A DNA stretch of 55,975 nucleotides from Lenisia limosa (lineage: Eukaryota; Breviatea), in assembly GCA_001655205.1 (NCBI GenBank), contig LPNZ01008761.1, positions 1 through 55,975 of the forward strand, given 5' to 3'. Below the pieces are notes generated by a model that was given only the letters and a program-made list of their open reading frames with translations, made no database searches and was not told the origin of the DNA. Below, one piece after another: positions 35,828 to 46,500 of this stretch (positions are counted from its first letter, which is position 1; each line of letters begins with the position of its first letter). A program made the translations under genes and the position numbers.

Positions 35828-36006
35828 TTCTCTTTTTTTCTTTTCTTTTTTTCTTTTCTTTTTTTCTTTTCTTTTTTTCTTTTCTTTTTTCTTTGCTTTT
35901 TTCTTTTCTTTTTTTCTTTTCTTTTTTCTTTGTTTCTTTGCTTTTTTTCTTTTCTTTTTTTCTTTGCTTTTTTTCTTTGCTTTTTTCTTTTCTTTTTTTT
36001 TCTTTT
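35828..36006 (+). repeat. Polypyrimidine tract of TTTTCTTTTC / TTTGCTTTT units
   Basis: About 180 bases made only of T and C with a few G, in irregular 10-11-base units, beginning 30 bases after tRNA-Leu. The complementary strand reads as a Lys-rich frame, which is a composition artefact rather than a gene. Confidence 0.85.
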
Positions 36007-36056
36007 TCATTCGCTATGCTGTGGTCGGCTATTTTGACGAAAATGTAGAAGTTAGG

Positions 36057-36136
36057 TATTCAATTGTTGTAAATCGAATAGGTGGAGGTATGAGGGAAAG
36101 AAAAGGTAAAGTTGGTAGGGTGGTTATGGGTGAGGC
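36057..36136. repeat. Repeat module A, partial copy
   Basis: Contains the internal segment TTCAATTGTTGTAAATCG + AATAGGTGGAGGTATGAGGG + AAAGAAAAGGTAAAGTTGG shared with 34472-34545 and 36505-36560. Both ends of the module are missing. Confidence 0.6.
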
Positions 36137-36365
36137 ATGTTTTTTTTTTTTGAAACAATAAAAGATTAATCTATTTAAAGTTTAGAATGGAGAGAATCTT
36201 TTTTACAGTGACAGGGCAGAGATGGAAAGACAATTTACTGAACGTATTTGCTATAACACCTGGAACAAACATCTTCGCGTTCGACCAGAGGCATGATGAG
36301 ATTGAAAGAACAATAATGATGAGTTTTGAAAGAACAAGAAATGCATTCAATAAAACACATTCAGT

Positions 36366-36648
36366 ACAGTTAAAAAAACAAGAAATACAGGGGGTACAAA
36401 TATACTACATAAAAGCTTCTGCTGAGGCGGTTGGGGGCGAGATGATCAACTGATCGACAAATTAGGCGGCAGTGGCGGTGAGGGCGAAAGGCATGACGAG
36501 ATATTGTGTTGTAAATCGAATAGGTGGCGGTATGAGGGTAAGAGGGGTGAAGTTGGTAAGGTGGTTAGGTGGTTAGGGGTGAGGCTCGCAGACAAAGGTG
36601 AAGTTAGTGAGGTGGTGGGAGGTGAGGTATGCCCGGAATGACGAACAT
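36366..36648. repeat. Repeat module A, copy 2
   Basis: Matches 34275-34623 in order: AAACAAGAAATACAGGGGGT, GGTTGGGGGCGAGATGATC, CGACAAATTAGGCGG, GTTGTAAATCGAATAGGTGG, AAAGGTGAAGTTAGTGAGG, GGAGGTGAGGTATGCCCGG. It is about 65 bases shorter than copy 1, with internal differences. It lies on the far side of tRNA-Leu from copy 1. Confidence 0.7.
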
Positions 36649-37088
36649 TTTTAAACAAGAATGAAAAAATATCAATTAATTTGGGAGGGAGAGAGACAAT
36701 ACAAATACATTCTGTACAAGACAATAAAGAAAATAAAGAAAGAACAAGTACAACAAAATTTAAACATCTTCGGGTGTGGTTGGCGTGACTGTTGGGGGTG
36801 AAATGGGTGAAGTAGACTGTTTGTCTCNNNNNNNNNNNNNNNNNNNNNNNNNNNNNNNNNNNNNNNNNNNNNNNNNNNNNNNNNNNNNNNNNNNNNNNNN
36901 NNNNNNNNNNNNNNNNNNNNNNNNNNNNNNNNNNNNNNNNNNNNNNNNNNNNNNNNNGAACACTCCTGCCAGAGACCCGAGAAGTACCGGTCTCTAAGGC
37001 AACGATCTCAATGGGGCTCAAGGAGTATTGTGGTTGCGTAGGAGGATCAGGAAGAGTGGCTAAGGTGGCGGCTAGAATGGTGAGGGTG

Positions 37089-37110
37089 TATATATATCAT
37101 ATGATATATA
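37089..37110. repeat. TATATATCATATGATATATA palindrome
   Basis: A perfect 20-base AT palindrome with core TATCATATGATA, the same core as at 16906-16917, 16992-17003 and 19201-19212. Confidence 0.7.
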
Positions 37111-37623
37111 TGTATATATGAGAGTTCGGTTGCATCACCTTGTGGTCGTCGAGGTGAGGTTCACTAAATATGATTGCATGGGAAGGGTGGCTGCTGAAAT
37201 GGAGGGCTAAAAAGGTGAAGGTATGGGTAGGAGAGTTCGGTTCGCATCACCTTGTTGTCGAAGTTCCATCATGGTCGCTCGCAAGAGGAAAAAGGTTAGG
37301 GGTTTGGAAGAGGGGAGGGAGGAGAAGGGGGGTCAGGTTCAGGAGGGATGGAAGAGTCCGAGTTGTTGTTGTGGGGACCACTTCCTCAGGTTAGTGTTGT
37401 TCTGTAAGTCCATATTTCCTTGGCGTGTTGGAGTCTGGGGAGGAGTTTAAGAGCTTCACTGGATGGTCTCAGACTGGAGGCGTCGGATATTGTGAGCGTT
37501 TTTGAAAGGGCAAGAAATGTATTTATCGAAACACATTCAGTAAACAAAAATATGTGAGCGCTAATGACGTGTATATTTTTTGGATCATGATTGGCTTTGA
37601 ATCTGTTTCACAAATAAATGTGT

Positions 37624-37714
37624 TCCCTTATAGTGTAGTCGGTAACACTGTTGGCTTTCAAGTTCTTCGGAACAAAGCCCCCAGCCACCCCGGGTTCGAT
37701 TCCCGGTGAGGGAG
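37624..37714 (+). tRNA. tRNA-Glu (anticodon TTC) with a 19-base intron
   Basis: Acceptor TCCCTTA (37624-37630) pairs with TGAGGGA (37707-37713, one G-T), discriminator G at 37714. The D arm contains GTGTAGTCGGTAACAC. The anticodon stem GTTGG/CCAGC encloses CTTTCA + C, anticodon TTC at 37657-37659. About 19 bases (37661-37679, AGTTCTTCGGAACAAAGCC) separate position 37 from 38, the canonical place for a nuclear tRNA intron, and contain a small hairpin GTTC-TTCG-GAAC. T arm CCGGGTTCGATTCCCGG is perfect. A T-run follows at 37716-37721. Confidence 0.93.
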
Positions 37715-37721
37715 ATTTTTT

Positions 37722-38600
37722 GCTCTTTATTTTCTTTTCTTTTCCCTTTTTTCTTTTCTTTTCATTTCTTTTGTTTATCTCGTAACTTCCTCAATATTTC
37801 TATCGCAAAATACATAAATAAAAATATTGACTTTTTTCTGAAATGAGAAACACAAAACAAGGTTGTATCTGGCCAAACCATCCACTAGAGTCAAAAGTCT
37901 CTGCACAATACCCTCTTAAAATCGTCTTATGGCACAGATTTAGGAGGTGCTAGAAAGTTAAAATTGCAGACATCAAAAACCTTGATTGAATAATTTTGTC
38001 GTAAATATTGAAGAGATTGGAATGGACATGGGAGGTTGCGATATAGCATGTTCTTGCTTCAGAAAAAATATGCTCGTCGTAAAATACATTCAGTAGACTT
38101 GGGGGGAACAAAAATTCCTAAACACTTATTCTTTTAGTCGAATATATAGCAAACATAAGGAAAGCGAAAGATGGTCAGAGCAGGACTGGGACACGTGCAT
38201 TCTGTTCGGCTGAGACAGTACTTTCATGAAAAGGAAGTGAGATGTTTAATGTATGCGGCATTTCTATCGCCTTCTCGTTGTTGGTGAGCATCAGAGAGGA
38301 TAGAAGGATAAAGGGGGCCAAAAAGATGGACCAAAAACAATAGAAGAAGAAATGGCTTGATTCAGGTTCTGGCTCAGTGTGTCACTTTGCAGTCTTGGGT
38401 TTGATTTTTGAGTGGTTTTGGGCATTTTTTGAAAATTGTATTTGAAGGACTTTCCATCAATTCCTTCTTGATAGAAGTTGCAGCATTAACGTTATGATTT
38501 TTAGCACTACCTACCTTTAGTATTATTCCTTCTAGTTTTATCTTCCTTTGTACTGATAAGCTAACACTCTATTTCATTTTCCGTATCCTCTATTTACGAT
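37722..38600. other. Intergenic region after tRNA-Glu
   Basis: A short TTTTCTTTTC-type pyrimidine tract (37726-37770) follows the tRNA, as happens after tRNA-Leu. The rest is AT-rich with no supported exon. Confidence 0.4.
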
Positions 38601-38627
38601 TTAGTCAAAAGCGCTTCCTCAAGCGGG

Positions 38628-40235
38628 ATGGAACCTGGCTGGTTGGTCGAGAGTATTGAAAAGGTTCCTAATAGTCGTGTGGAATACTCTCATTATTACA
38701 TATTTTCCTCTTTTTCGGAAATTAGAATGTTATTCATGCGCATTATAGACGGACCCAAAGGAGAGCATTACCAATGTTAAACCTAATAAAAACAAGGTCT
38801 GTTTGCACATTATGTTGGGTGTGTTTTTTTACTTTAAATTAATAGCTCACATTCAATAGTCGTCAAATCTCCCTTCACCTCTTTCTGCGGCTGATATTCT
38901 GGAAGAAAAACAGAGCGTTGATGAAGTGCGCAAGCAATTGGGATGGGTAGGGGGGAAAGGCTCAGGATGCACATCTTGATTTTCTAACCCTTTTAGCTTC
39001 TAAATGAAACGGGACTAGACGCTAGCATATTATGTTATAGAGGAGCAACAGAATTCATCACTTCAATATCGACAAAGCTCGAATATGACAAACAGGGTAA
39101 AAGGTTGTTTTATACATGATGCATTGTAGTGTTAACTGTTTAGCCAAATCGGTAGAGGCTTGCTAGCCGCTTGCCTTGTTCGTTTGGCCCCCGTGTTTTA
39201 CCTTCCTCAGTCCGTGTTACCACCACCTGTCCAGGTTGGAAGCGTCCGTCAACGTTTAATGCATTTAGACTCTGATTTTTGATCTTCTCGATAGAGGGCT
39301 TCATGAGCCTGGAATGACTCTTCCCAACATTTTGTTTCGGGCAGTTAGCGAGTCAAAAGTCACTTTTGGGCTTCCAATTCTGTTGAAAATTAAACTTTGC
39401 AATGCCCACCCTGGCCTTCTTGATCCAATTGTAGGCAAAAACCAAGAACTTCAGACGTTTTGTTCACAGTTTATATAGTAATTATAATAATACTTGTGTG
39501 TGACAGATTCAATAATTTTATTTCAGTTTGAACACTTCTTGCAAGAGAAGCCGGAAGTCTCTGAGGAGGATGCTGATTGTATGGTATTTGGGAATTGATT
39601 TTGCATTTATAAAGTAAAACCAGTTCTCTCTCGTTTAAAATCCTCTCACTTTCTTAAATACTGATAGTATATCGTCCAAATTTATTCCGCATTGGCTCAT
39701 TTTTCACCTTTAAATCTCCAAGTTTCCTTCTTAAAAAAACGGTCGAAAGCATGACCGTAACCCCCTCCCCAGGATACTTATCCACATGTTGTCGTGGCCC
39801 TGATGGAAAATCTTGTTGAAAGCTATATATTGTCTCTGGAGCAAAATATTCGAGGCAAAATTGAGGTGAGCAATTATGAAAGGATTCACCAATTCAGTAC
39901 CTTGTGAAGTCCTTCTCTAGCGTCTTCAAATCAAAAGGTTAGTTCATAAAGAATTTAATATCTCGTATTGTTGTATTGGCTAAAGCCGTCCACATAAGCG
40001 TTTTTTGAGGAGTGCATTTGAGTAGAATTCACCCTGTCATACTCTTGAGTTTCACATTCCAGATTCTGAGCTTCTCTTGCTGGTTGGCCTCCCTTAGTTT
40101 GACGTGATGATAACCAAATTTTTAACACCCCTTCACTGACAACAGTATCCTCAACTCAAGCGTATTTTTCACCTTGCCTCAAGCGGTGATATAGAAGAGA
40201 CATGCCAACAAATTTTGAGTAGGGAAAAAGGCTAA
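38628..40235 (+). CDS. Unrecognised multi-exon protein, possible helical (histone-fold-like) C-terminal part
   Basis: A chain of plus-strand exons keeps phase: MEPGWLVESIEK (from 38628), TDPKESITNVKPNKNK (about 38751-38798), SSNLPSPLSAADILEEKQSV-DEVRKQLGW (about 38860-38947), LLNETGLDASILCYRGATEF-ITSISTKLEYDKQ (about 38998-39097), VRVTTTCP (39211-39234), GLHEPGMTLPNILFRAVSES-KVTFGLPILLKIKLCNAHPG-LLDPI (about 39297-39432), FEHFLQEKPEVSEEDADCM (39525-39581) and DTYPHVVVALMENLVESYIL-SLEQNIRGKIE (about 39773-39865). The last exons (SELLLLVGL, PQLKRIFHLASSGDIEETCQ, stop about 40235) are harder to join. The PHVVVALMENLVESYI helix faintly recalls TAF13-type histone folds, but this is weak. The ATG could be internal, since frame continues upstream to the acceptor at 38604. 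Confidence 0.5.
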
Positions 40236-41199
40236 TCACCTTAAACTGTAATTTTTTTATATTTTGATCTTTTTGGGGGTTTAGGTGAGAGATTTGTTCA
40301 AAAACCATATTACATCAATATCATATTTTACTTTTTTGATTTGATACTTTACAAAATGTTTGAACAGAGAGGAATATTTACATAGTATATCATATCATGT
40401 ATATTTTTCCAATAAAGTATCATCAAACCTAACACTATATCAAAGCAAAAGCTCAACACAGAAGTCACATCTTCTCAACATCTTATTTGATTTGATATGA
40501 CCCACAGTGGAATAGTAGACATTTTTCAATAGCAACTGTCTTACCACTGTAGTTCATAAACCGTCAGTAGTTCTGAATGGACTGCTTCTGGGACTAACTC
40601 CATTCCTTAATGACCTTATGAAAAATACTGAGAAACGAGCTGTGGGGAGGGGGGGGAGGGGAGTGATTCGCTCAGTGTCCAAAAAATAATCAATCGGGCA
40701 TAACCTTTTCAGGTTTGTCAGGTGATCATGTACCTTCTAACTGGGTCATTTTCAGCTCCTTTTGAACTTACATCTTTTCTGTCAAGTCACCAGGTCTGTC
40801 TGTAATCAAAAAACTGTCCTTGTTAATGATATACTGTAAAGCGAAGGTGATAGCGAATAGTTTACGTCTTTTATGAGGTAGGTTTCTTCTTTTGATGATC
40901 TTTCGCAAGCGCTCATTAAAGTCTACTTTTGAAACAATCGAAGCCAATTCACCGTATAGCTTAATTTAAGTTATCGCAAGGTGTTCTTTTTCTGTGCTGT
41001 TTGTTTGATGTGAATGAGAGTGTTGTTCCTTAGTTATTTTTGTGTCATGTGTGATATTGATATATATATTTATTCAACTTTGTACTCCAAAAGCAATGGT
41101 GCAGAGAGCATAAATAGTATTACATGGAAACAGAAGTACACACACAGTACAGCAGATAGATAGACAAATAGAGCAAGAAATACAACAAAAAAAAACTAT
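40236..41199. other. AT-rich intergenic region
   Basis: About 960 bases between converging genes with no supported exon. It includes a G-run block (GGGGAGGGGGGGGAGGGG, about 40643-40660) and TATATATATATTTATT near 41060. Confidence 0.4.
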
Positions 41200-43135
41200 C
41201 TAGCACAACCCTCCACGGAAGCCAGGAAGATCGTTCAACATTAAGTTAGGGAGCTCAGGGGTTGCAAGGCGATGGGCAGCAACAACCGTATTAGCAAGAA
41301 GCATGGCGACAGTAACCGGACCTACGCCGCCCGGAACAGGAGAGTAGGCAGAAAGGGCGGGGTAGACTGAATGGGACACGTCACCAACAATGCGGCGGCC
41401 ACGGCGTTGTTTTCGCGTGTTCGGTTTCGAGGAAATGGGCGAATCGTCACAGGGTCCACCAGTTCTTTTCTCCTCAACACAGTTGATGCCTTCGTGTAAG
41501 AACACGAAACAAGATGGTCAAAAGAGCACAACGGAAGAAGATGATCCTACATACCGACATCAATGATGACAGCTCCAGGCTGAACATGAACGGGAGTAAT
41601 AATGTCTGTCACGCCAGTTGCAGTAACGAGAATATCGGCGTTGCGGGTGACTCGTGCTAAGCTTGATGGTTGCGCTAAGGGGTGAGGGTAAGAGAGGTTA
41701 GGTAGTGATTAATAATAACAAGAGAATCTGATGTTTTTTTCCAAAAAAAAAAAAAAAAAACTTGCAGTGACAATACAAAAGCCTTTNNNNNNNNNNNNNN
41801 NNNNNNNNNNNNNNNNNNNNNNNNNNNNNNNNNNNNNNNNNNNCATACTTCCAGTCTGAACCGCGGTGACGTTGCAATTGAGTGAAGGAACTCGTCCGCC
41901 AAGAAGAACAGTCAGAGGTCTGCCGACAAGAAGGCCACGGCCAACAACAACTGATGGGTGAGTACTCGTTGGCATATGACACAACAGGGGCGTGTATAAA
42001 CCAAAAGTAGAATTATGACACAAACCCCCTCAACATACCAACGTTACGATTGTTGATTGGAATGTTGTAATACTGGAGAAGCGCAATTACAGCCCGTGGA
42101 GTACAGGGTACGAGGCTTGGACTAAAAGGTTATCTTTAGACTTCAGGAAGAAATAACGATTGGGAGAAAGTTGCCATGCCTACTTTCCTGAAACGAGTTT
42201 GCCCAAAGACAGCTCAGTAACTCCATCAACATCTTTGTCGGGAGATATGCAATTGATGACTTTTGAGAGGTCCATTTTAGACGGTAATGGCTGCTGGACG
42301 ACAATTCCTGGATAGTAAGTATGGGGTAATGTTATCAGAAAAAGCGCGCATCCCTGAATCTCACCATGAACGGAGGGGTCATCACTGAGGCGCAGGACTT
42401 GCTCTTCAACCTGTTTTGAGGCCACGTTTTCAGGCATTCGGACAATGTCAGCCTGAGGGGTGATGACATAATGACACACAAATCACACAACAAAAACGCA
42501 AAGAGTGGGGCACTACACTTCCATACTCACCGCAATTCCAATTCTGCGGCTAGCAGTGATCTTCTCACGAACATATCTAAGTAGTCAGAATCTAGCCTTC
42601 ATCTTGCCACCAATTCAATCCAATCATACATGGAAGAGGCAGGGTCGCTGCCAACAAGGAGGATTTTCAAAGAGGGACGAACTCCACACTTCTCAGTCAT
42701 TAGGCTAATGTGTTTCTTGAGGCGGCTCAGCTGAAGGAGTATAAGTATAAGAACAGCCAAAAAATGCTTTGTACCAATCAGTCAAACAGCATGTCCAACC
42801 CTCTTACAACGTCATCACGAACAACTCGACCATCGAGAATGGCAGGCTTGATTTCTTCGGAAGCTGGGAGCTCCTGGTTGAAAACTGGTTTTGGAGAGGT
42901 GAAGGGGGAACTTGCAGTGAACTGTGAGAGGGGTAGCGCGTTCTCAGTGATATTCTGTTGTTGTAGAGAACTTAAACGAAGAGCTTGAGCAGGGCCACAG
43001 CACAGGGGGAGTAAAGGGCGACTGAGGTATGTCAATTCAATTCAATTCAACTGAAACTTACAGGGATGGCAAGAGGTGAAAACTCCTAAAGGATGTTGTT
43101 AGACAAGCTCCAATTGGTTGATATAGAGTATTCAT
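41200..43135 (-). CDS. folD: Mitochondrial-type methylenetetrahydrofolate dehydrogenase/cyclohydrolase (FolD/MTHFD2 type)
   Basis: Start [20 protein letters not shown] at 43135, exon 1 43135-43062, exon 2 43021-42808. The first ~40 residues are Arg/Ser/Leu-rich with no acids ([15 protein letters not shown]), a good mitochondrial presequence. Then come [46 protein letters not shown] (YVxxK with the catalytic lysine), [99 protein letters not shown], then an insertion ([20 protein letters not shown]), RRIVGDVS and [19 protein letters not shown]. It ends [16 protein letters not shown] (41202-41200). VGRS is VGRG here. It interconverts 5,10-methylene- and 10-formyl-THF using NAD(P). The gap 41787-41843 lies in or next to the nucleotide-binding part. 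Divergent from DPYD. Confidence 0.92.
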
Positions 43136-43561
43136 TACGCACTAGGGGACAGGGAGTTTGGACAGAAAACACCGAAGTGTTGATAATGGTATTGGGAGAG
43201 CCGCGGCAACGAGCAAAACTGATGCCTTTGATCATTGAAGTTCAGGAAATGCGCTGTTACCAAATGTCAAAGGTGTTTGTTTGAAAATAGATATCGTTTC
43301 GATTTGTTTTCGATCACTACGTTGAAGACAACAACTTGAACTAAGAGTTGAAGAAAGACAAATACAACAGGAGCACTACTGAATATTTAGGCTTTTAGAC
43401 CTAACCACAAAAAATTTATTTATATGTATGGCGTAATAACGCGCAACGCTATTTCTTTTGAGTCCCCCGAGTTTTAAATACGGTCCGTATGAACTGAACT
43501 AAGGTCACCTATTAATCTTTATATTGGAGAAAATTCTCGAAAAAAGCTCTCTCTGTGTGAA
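43136..43561. promoter_or_regulatory. Divergent intergenic region between folD and DPYD
   Basis: 426 bases between the two start codons, so both promoters are here. It contains AT-rich sequence near 43405-43430 and an imperfect palindrome TACGGTCCGTATG near 43478-43490. No regulator is assigned. Confidence 0.35.
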
Positions 43562-46500
43562 ATGGTTGTCACTAAGGATTCTGCTGAAGTTACTGAGGTG
43601 AGGCAAAGGAAAATGTCTAATATCTCTATTTTTTTAGAACTTCTGATTTTGTTCGTATCTAACCAGCTTAGCGTCTTGCTCTTAACCCTAGGGTTCGTCT
43701 CCATGCTCAGACTGTGCCCAATGCCGTCACCAAGAAGGCACAGAAGGTCTGGAAGCGTAACGAGCACCAGAAGGTAAGGGTTGTGCTGAGTTAAGGAATA
43801 AGTTGTTAATATTGTGATATTTATGGAGAGATTTTTGAGGAAGGAAGGTTTGGCTCCCACATGCTCTTCTGCTCTTCTTGCCACGTACTATCGTTTACAG
43901 GGACAAGTCTTTTAATATACGTTCTCTCCGGAACTTATCTATCAAAATCAAGACTCCGCCTTCACCGTCCAGGGAAATGAGCGTAAGAACGATTTCACCA
44001 ATGTGAAGCCCTCTACCCTTAGCGAGCAGGGTGCCATCCGTGAATCTCTCCGTTGCCTTAAGTGCGCTGATGCTCCTTGCACCAAGTCTTGCCCCACTCA
44101 GATTGACATCAAGGTTTGATATGGTATTTTTCTGATATGTCATCTGTGTGTTTTTTTTTCTTCCCAGAAAAGTAACGTCATGGCTGGTTACATCCGCCAC
44201 CCCCCCCCCCTTTTTTTTTGGTGACTAGAGGCTTTTTTTTAAAAAAAAAATGTTGTGAAAAAGGTACCTTCGGCAAGATAACATTTGTAGTCTTTCATCT
44301 CTGCTATTGCTAACAAGAACTACTATGGTGCTGCCAAGATGATTTTCTCCGACAACCCCCTCGGTCTCTCTTGCGGTTCCGTAGGCGGGAGTGACAACTA
44401 CCATCATCATCATTGTTTTGGCTCTGACGCAACAGGTCTGCCCTATTTCCGAGCTCTGCGCTGGTGGTTGCAACCTCAACGCCTCCGACGAGGGTGCCAT
44501 CAACATCAACGGACTCCAGGAGTTTGCCTGCCAGGTTCTCAAGCACATGCAGGTCAAGCAGATCCGCGACCCCGCCATGCCTAAGGAGCTCCCCGCCTCT
44601 TTCAACGCCAAGGTCTGCTTCGGGCAAACTTCCTTCTCGAAGGCTCTCGAACATTCTTCACCCTCCAGGTTGCTATTGTCGGCTGCGGTCCTGCCGGTAT
44701 TTCCGCTGCCTCTTTCCTCGGCCGTCTTGGTTACACTGACGTTACCGTCTTCGAGAAGAACTCCTTCGCTGGAGGACTTTCCGCCACTGAGATCCCCCAA
44801 TACCGTCTTGGCTACGACGGTGCGCATCGGTTTTTGGTTGTTTTGAAAGCCCTTTCCCCCATAATGACTAGCGGTGGATACTAAGTGTATATTAGCACAC
44901 TTACACTCAAGGTGTCGCCTGGGAGGTTGAGATGATGCAGCAGCTCGGTGTCAAGATCCAGTACAACAAAGCTCTCGGCAAGGACGTAAGCAGCTTATCT
45001 GTTTCTCTTTGTAATTTCCAAACAGTTGTTCGTTTTCTAATCGAAACAGTTCACCGTTGAGTCCCTGAAGAAGGATGGCTTCGCCTCCGTCTTTGTCGGC
45101 ACTGGAATGCCCTTCCCCAAGATGGACGCTGTCTTCGAGGGCCTCAAGGAAGAGAATGGCTTCTTCTCCTCCAAGACTTTCCTCCCCAAGGTGGGCAGAA
45201 CCTGTCGTACTGTTCTCTTCAGTCTTGCCTTTTGAAGAACCCCAGCTTACCCCCCCCCCCCNNNNNNNNNNNNNNNNNNNNNNNNNNNNNNNNNNNNNNN
45301 NNNNNNNNNNNNNNNNNNNNNNNNNNNNNNNNNNNNNNNNNNNNNNTTTGGATTTGGGTTTTGTTTATTTTATAAATTTTCCACTTTTACCCCCTCCCCC
45401 GCAGGTTTCTGCTGCCTCCAAGCCCATCTGCGAGTGCAAGGAGACTCTTCCCCAGCTCCACGGTCACGTCGTTGTCTTCGGCTCCGGTGACACTGTGAGG
45501 GGGCTGGAGAGTATCGTTTTATGGAGGCGGAGGGTGTTTAATGAATATTTGTGGGCTTTATTCATATTTTTGTATTTTATTTAACTCTTCATACTAATAT
45601 ATGTATATATTGATAAGTCATTTTCAGATTTCAAATACAATTTTCTTTTCCCAAAATTCCACCAAAGTTTCTTCGTTCAGAGTTGTTTTTTTTGTGTCGT
45701 AGATCCCCCCCCTCTCCCACTGCAACTCTTAAATTATCTGGCTCACCCTGCAGGCTTTCGATTGCATCGGCTCAGCCTTCCGTTGCGGCGCCGACAAGGT
45801 CACCTGCATGTTCCGTCGCGGTGTGCCCGAGATCCGCGCTGCTGAGGAGGAGGTCAACGTTGCCCGCATGGAGGCCTGCGACTTCGTCCCCTGGTGCTCT
45901 CCGAAGTCTGTCCTGACCTCCGATAACGGCCGCATCCGTGGCATCGAGGTGTTCAAGACCACGAAGGTTGGCTTTCGCTCTAGCTTCCTGTCGTGGGATT
46001 GTCGTCATATTCTTGTGTCAAATACTGCTTTCTTCCATCTCCATGTTTTTCTTCCACCGAAAATTTACCCCCCCCCCCCAGGGAGCCGACGGCAAGCTTG
46101 TTAAGNNNNNNNNNNNNNNNNNNNNNNNNNNNNNNNNNNNNNNNNNNNNNNNNNNNNNNNNNNNNNNNNNNNNNNNNNNNNNNNNNNNNNNNNNNNNNNN
46201 NNNNNCATGCGCATGAAGTGTGACTTTGTCATCACCGCTTTCGGTGCCCGCAAGGACGACGAGATGGTTCAGGCCATGTCTCCCCTCACCTTCAACGTGA
46301 GCACTATCTGGATGTTTGGTGTTCTTCTTGCTGGTTATCCAATTGAATCTTCTTTCTTGCTATCCAATTGAATCTGCTTCTTGCTATCCAATTGAATCTG
46401 CTTCTTGCTAGTTATCCAATTGAATTTTCTTCTTGCTAGTTATCCAATTGAATGCAATACTCCCCCCCCCCCCTGACCNNNNNNNNNNNNNNNNNNNNNN

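Noticed and set aside
35780-36010. Minus-strand Lys/Glu-rich open frame
   Set aside because: It is the translation of a polypyrimidine simple repeat; there is no start context or conserved block.
43681-43710. Earlier acceptor CCCTAG for DPYD exon 2
   Set aside because: It would put the exon out of frame. The acceptor CATGCTCAG at 43708-43710 restores phase with exon 1.
44225-44827. Minus-strand open frames opposite DPYD
   Set aside because: Antisense of well-conserved DPYD exons. They lack any family similarity and run through the intron sequences.
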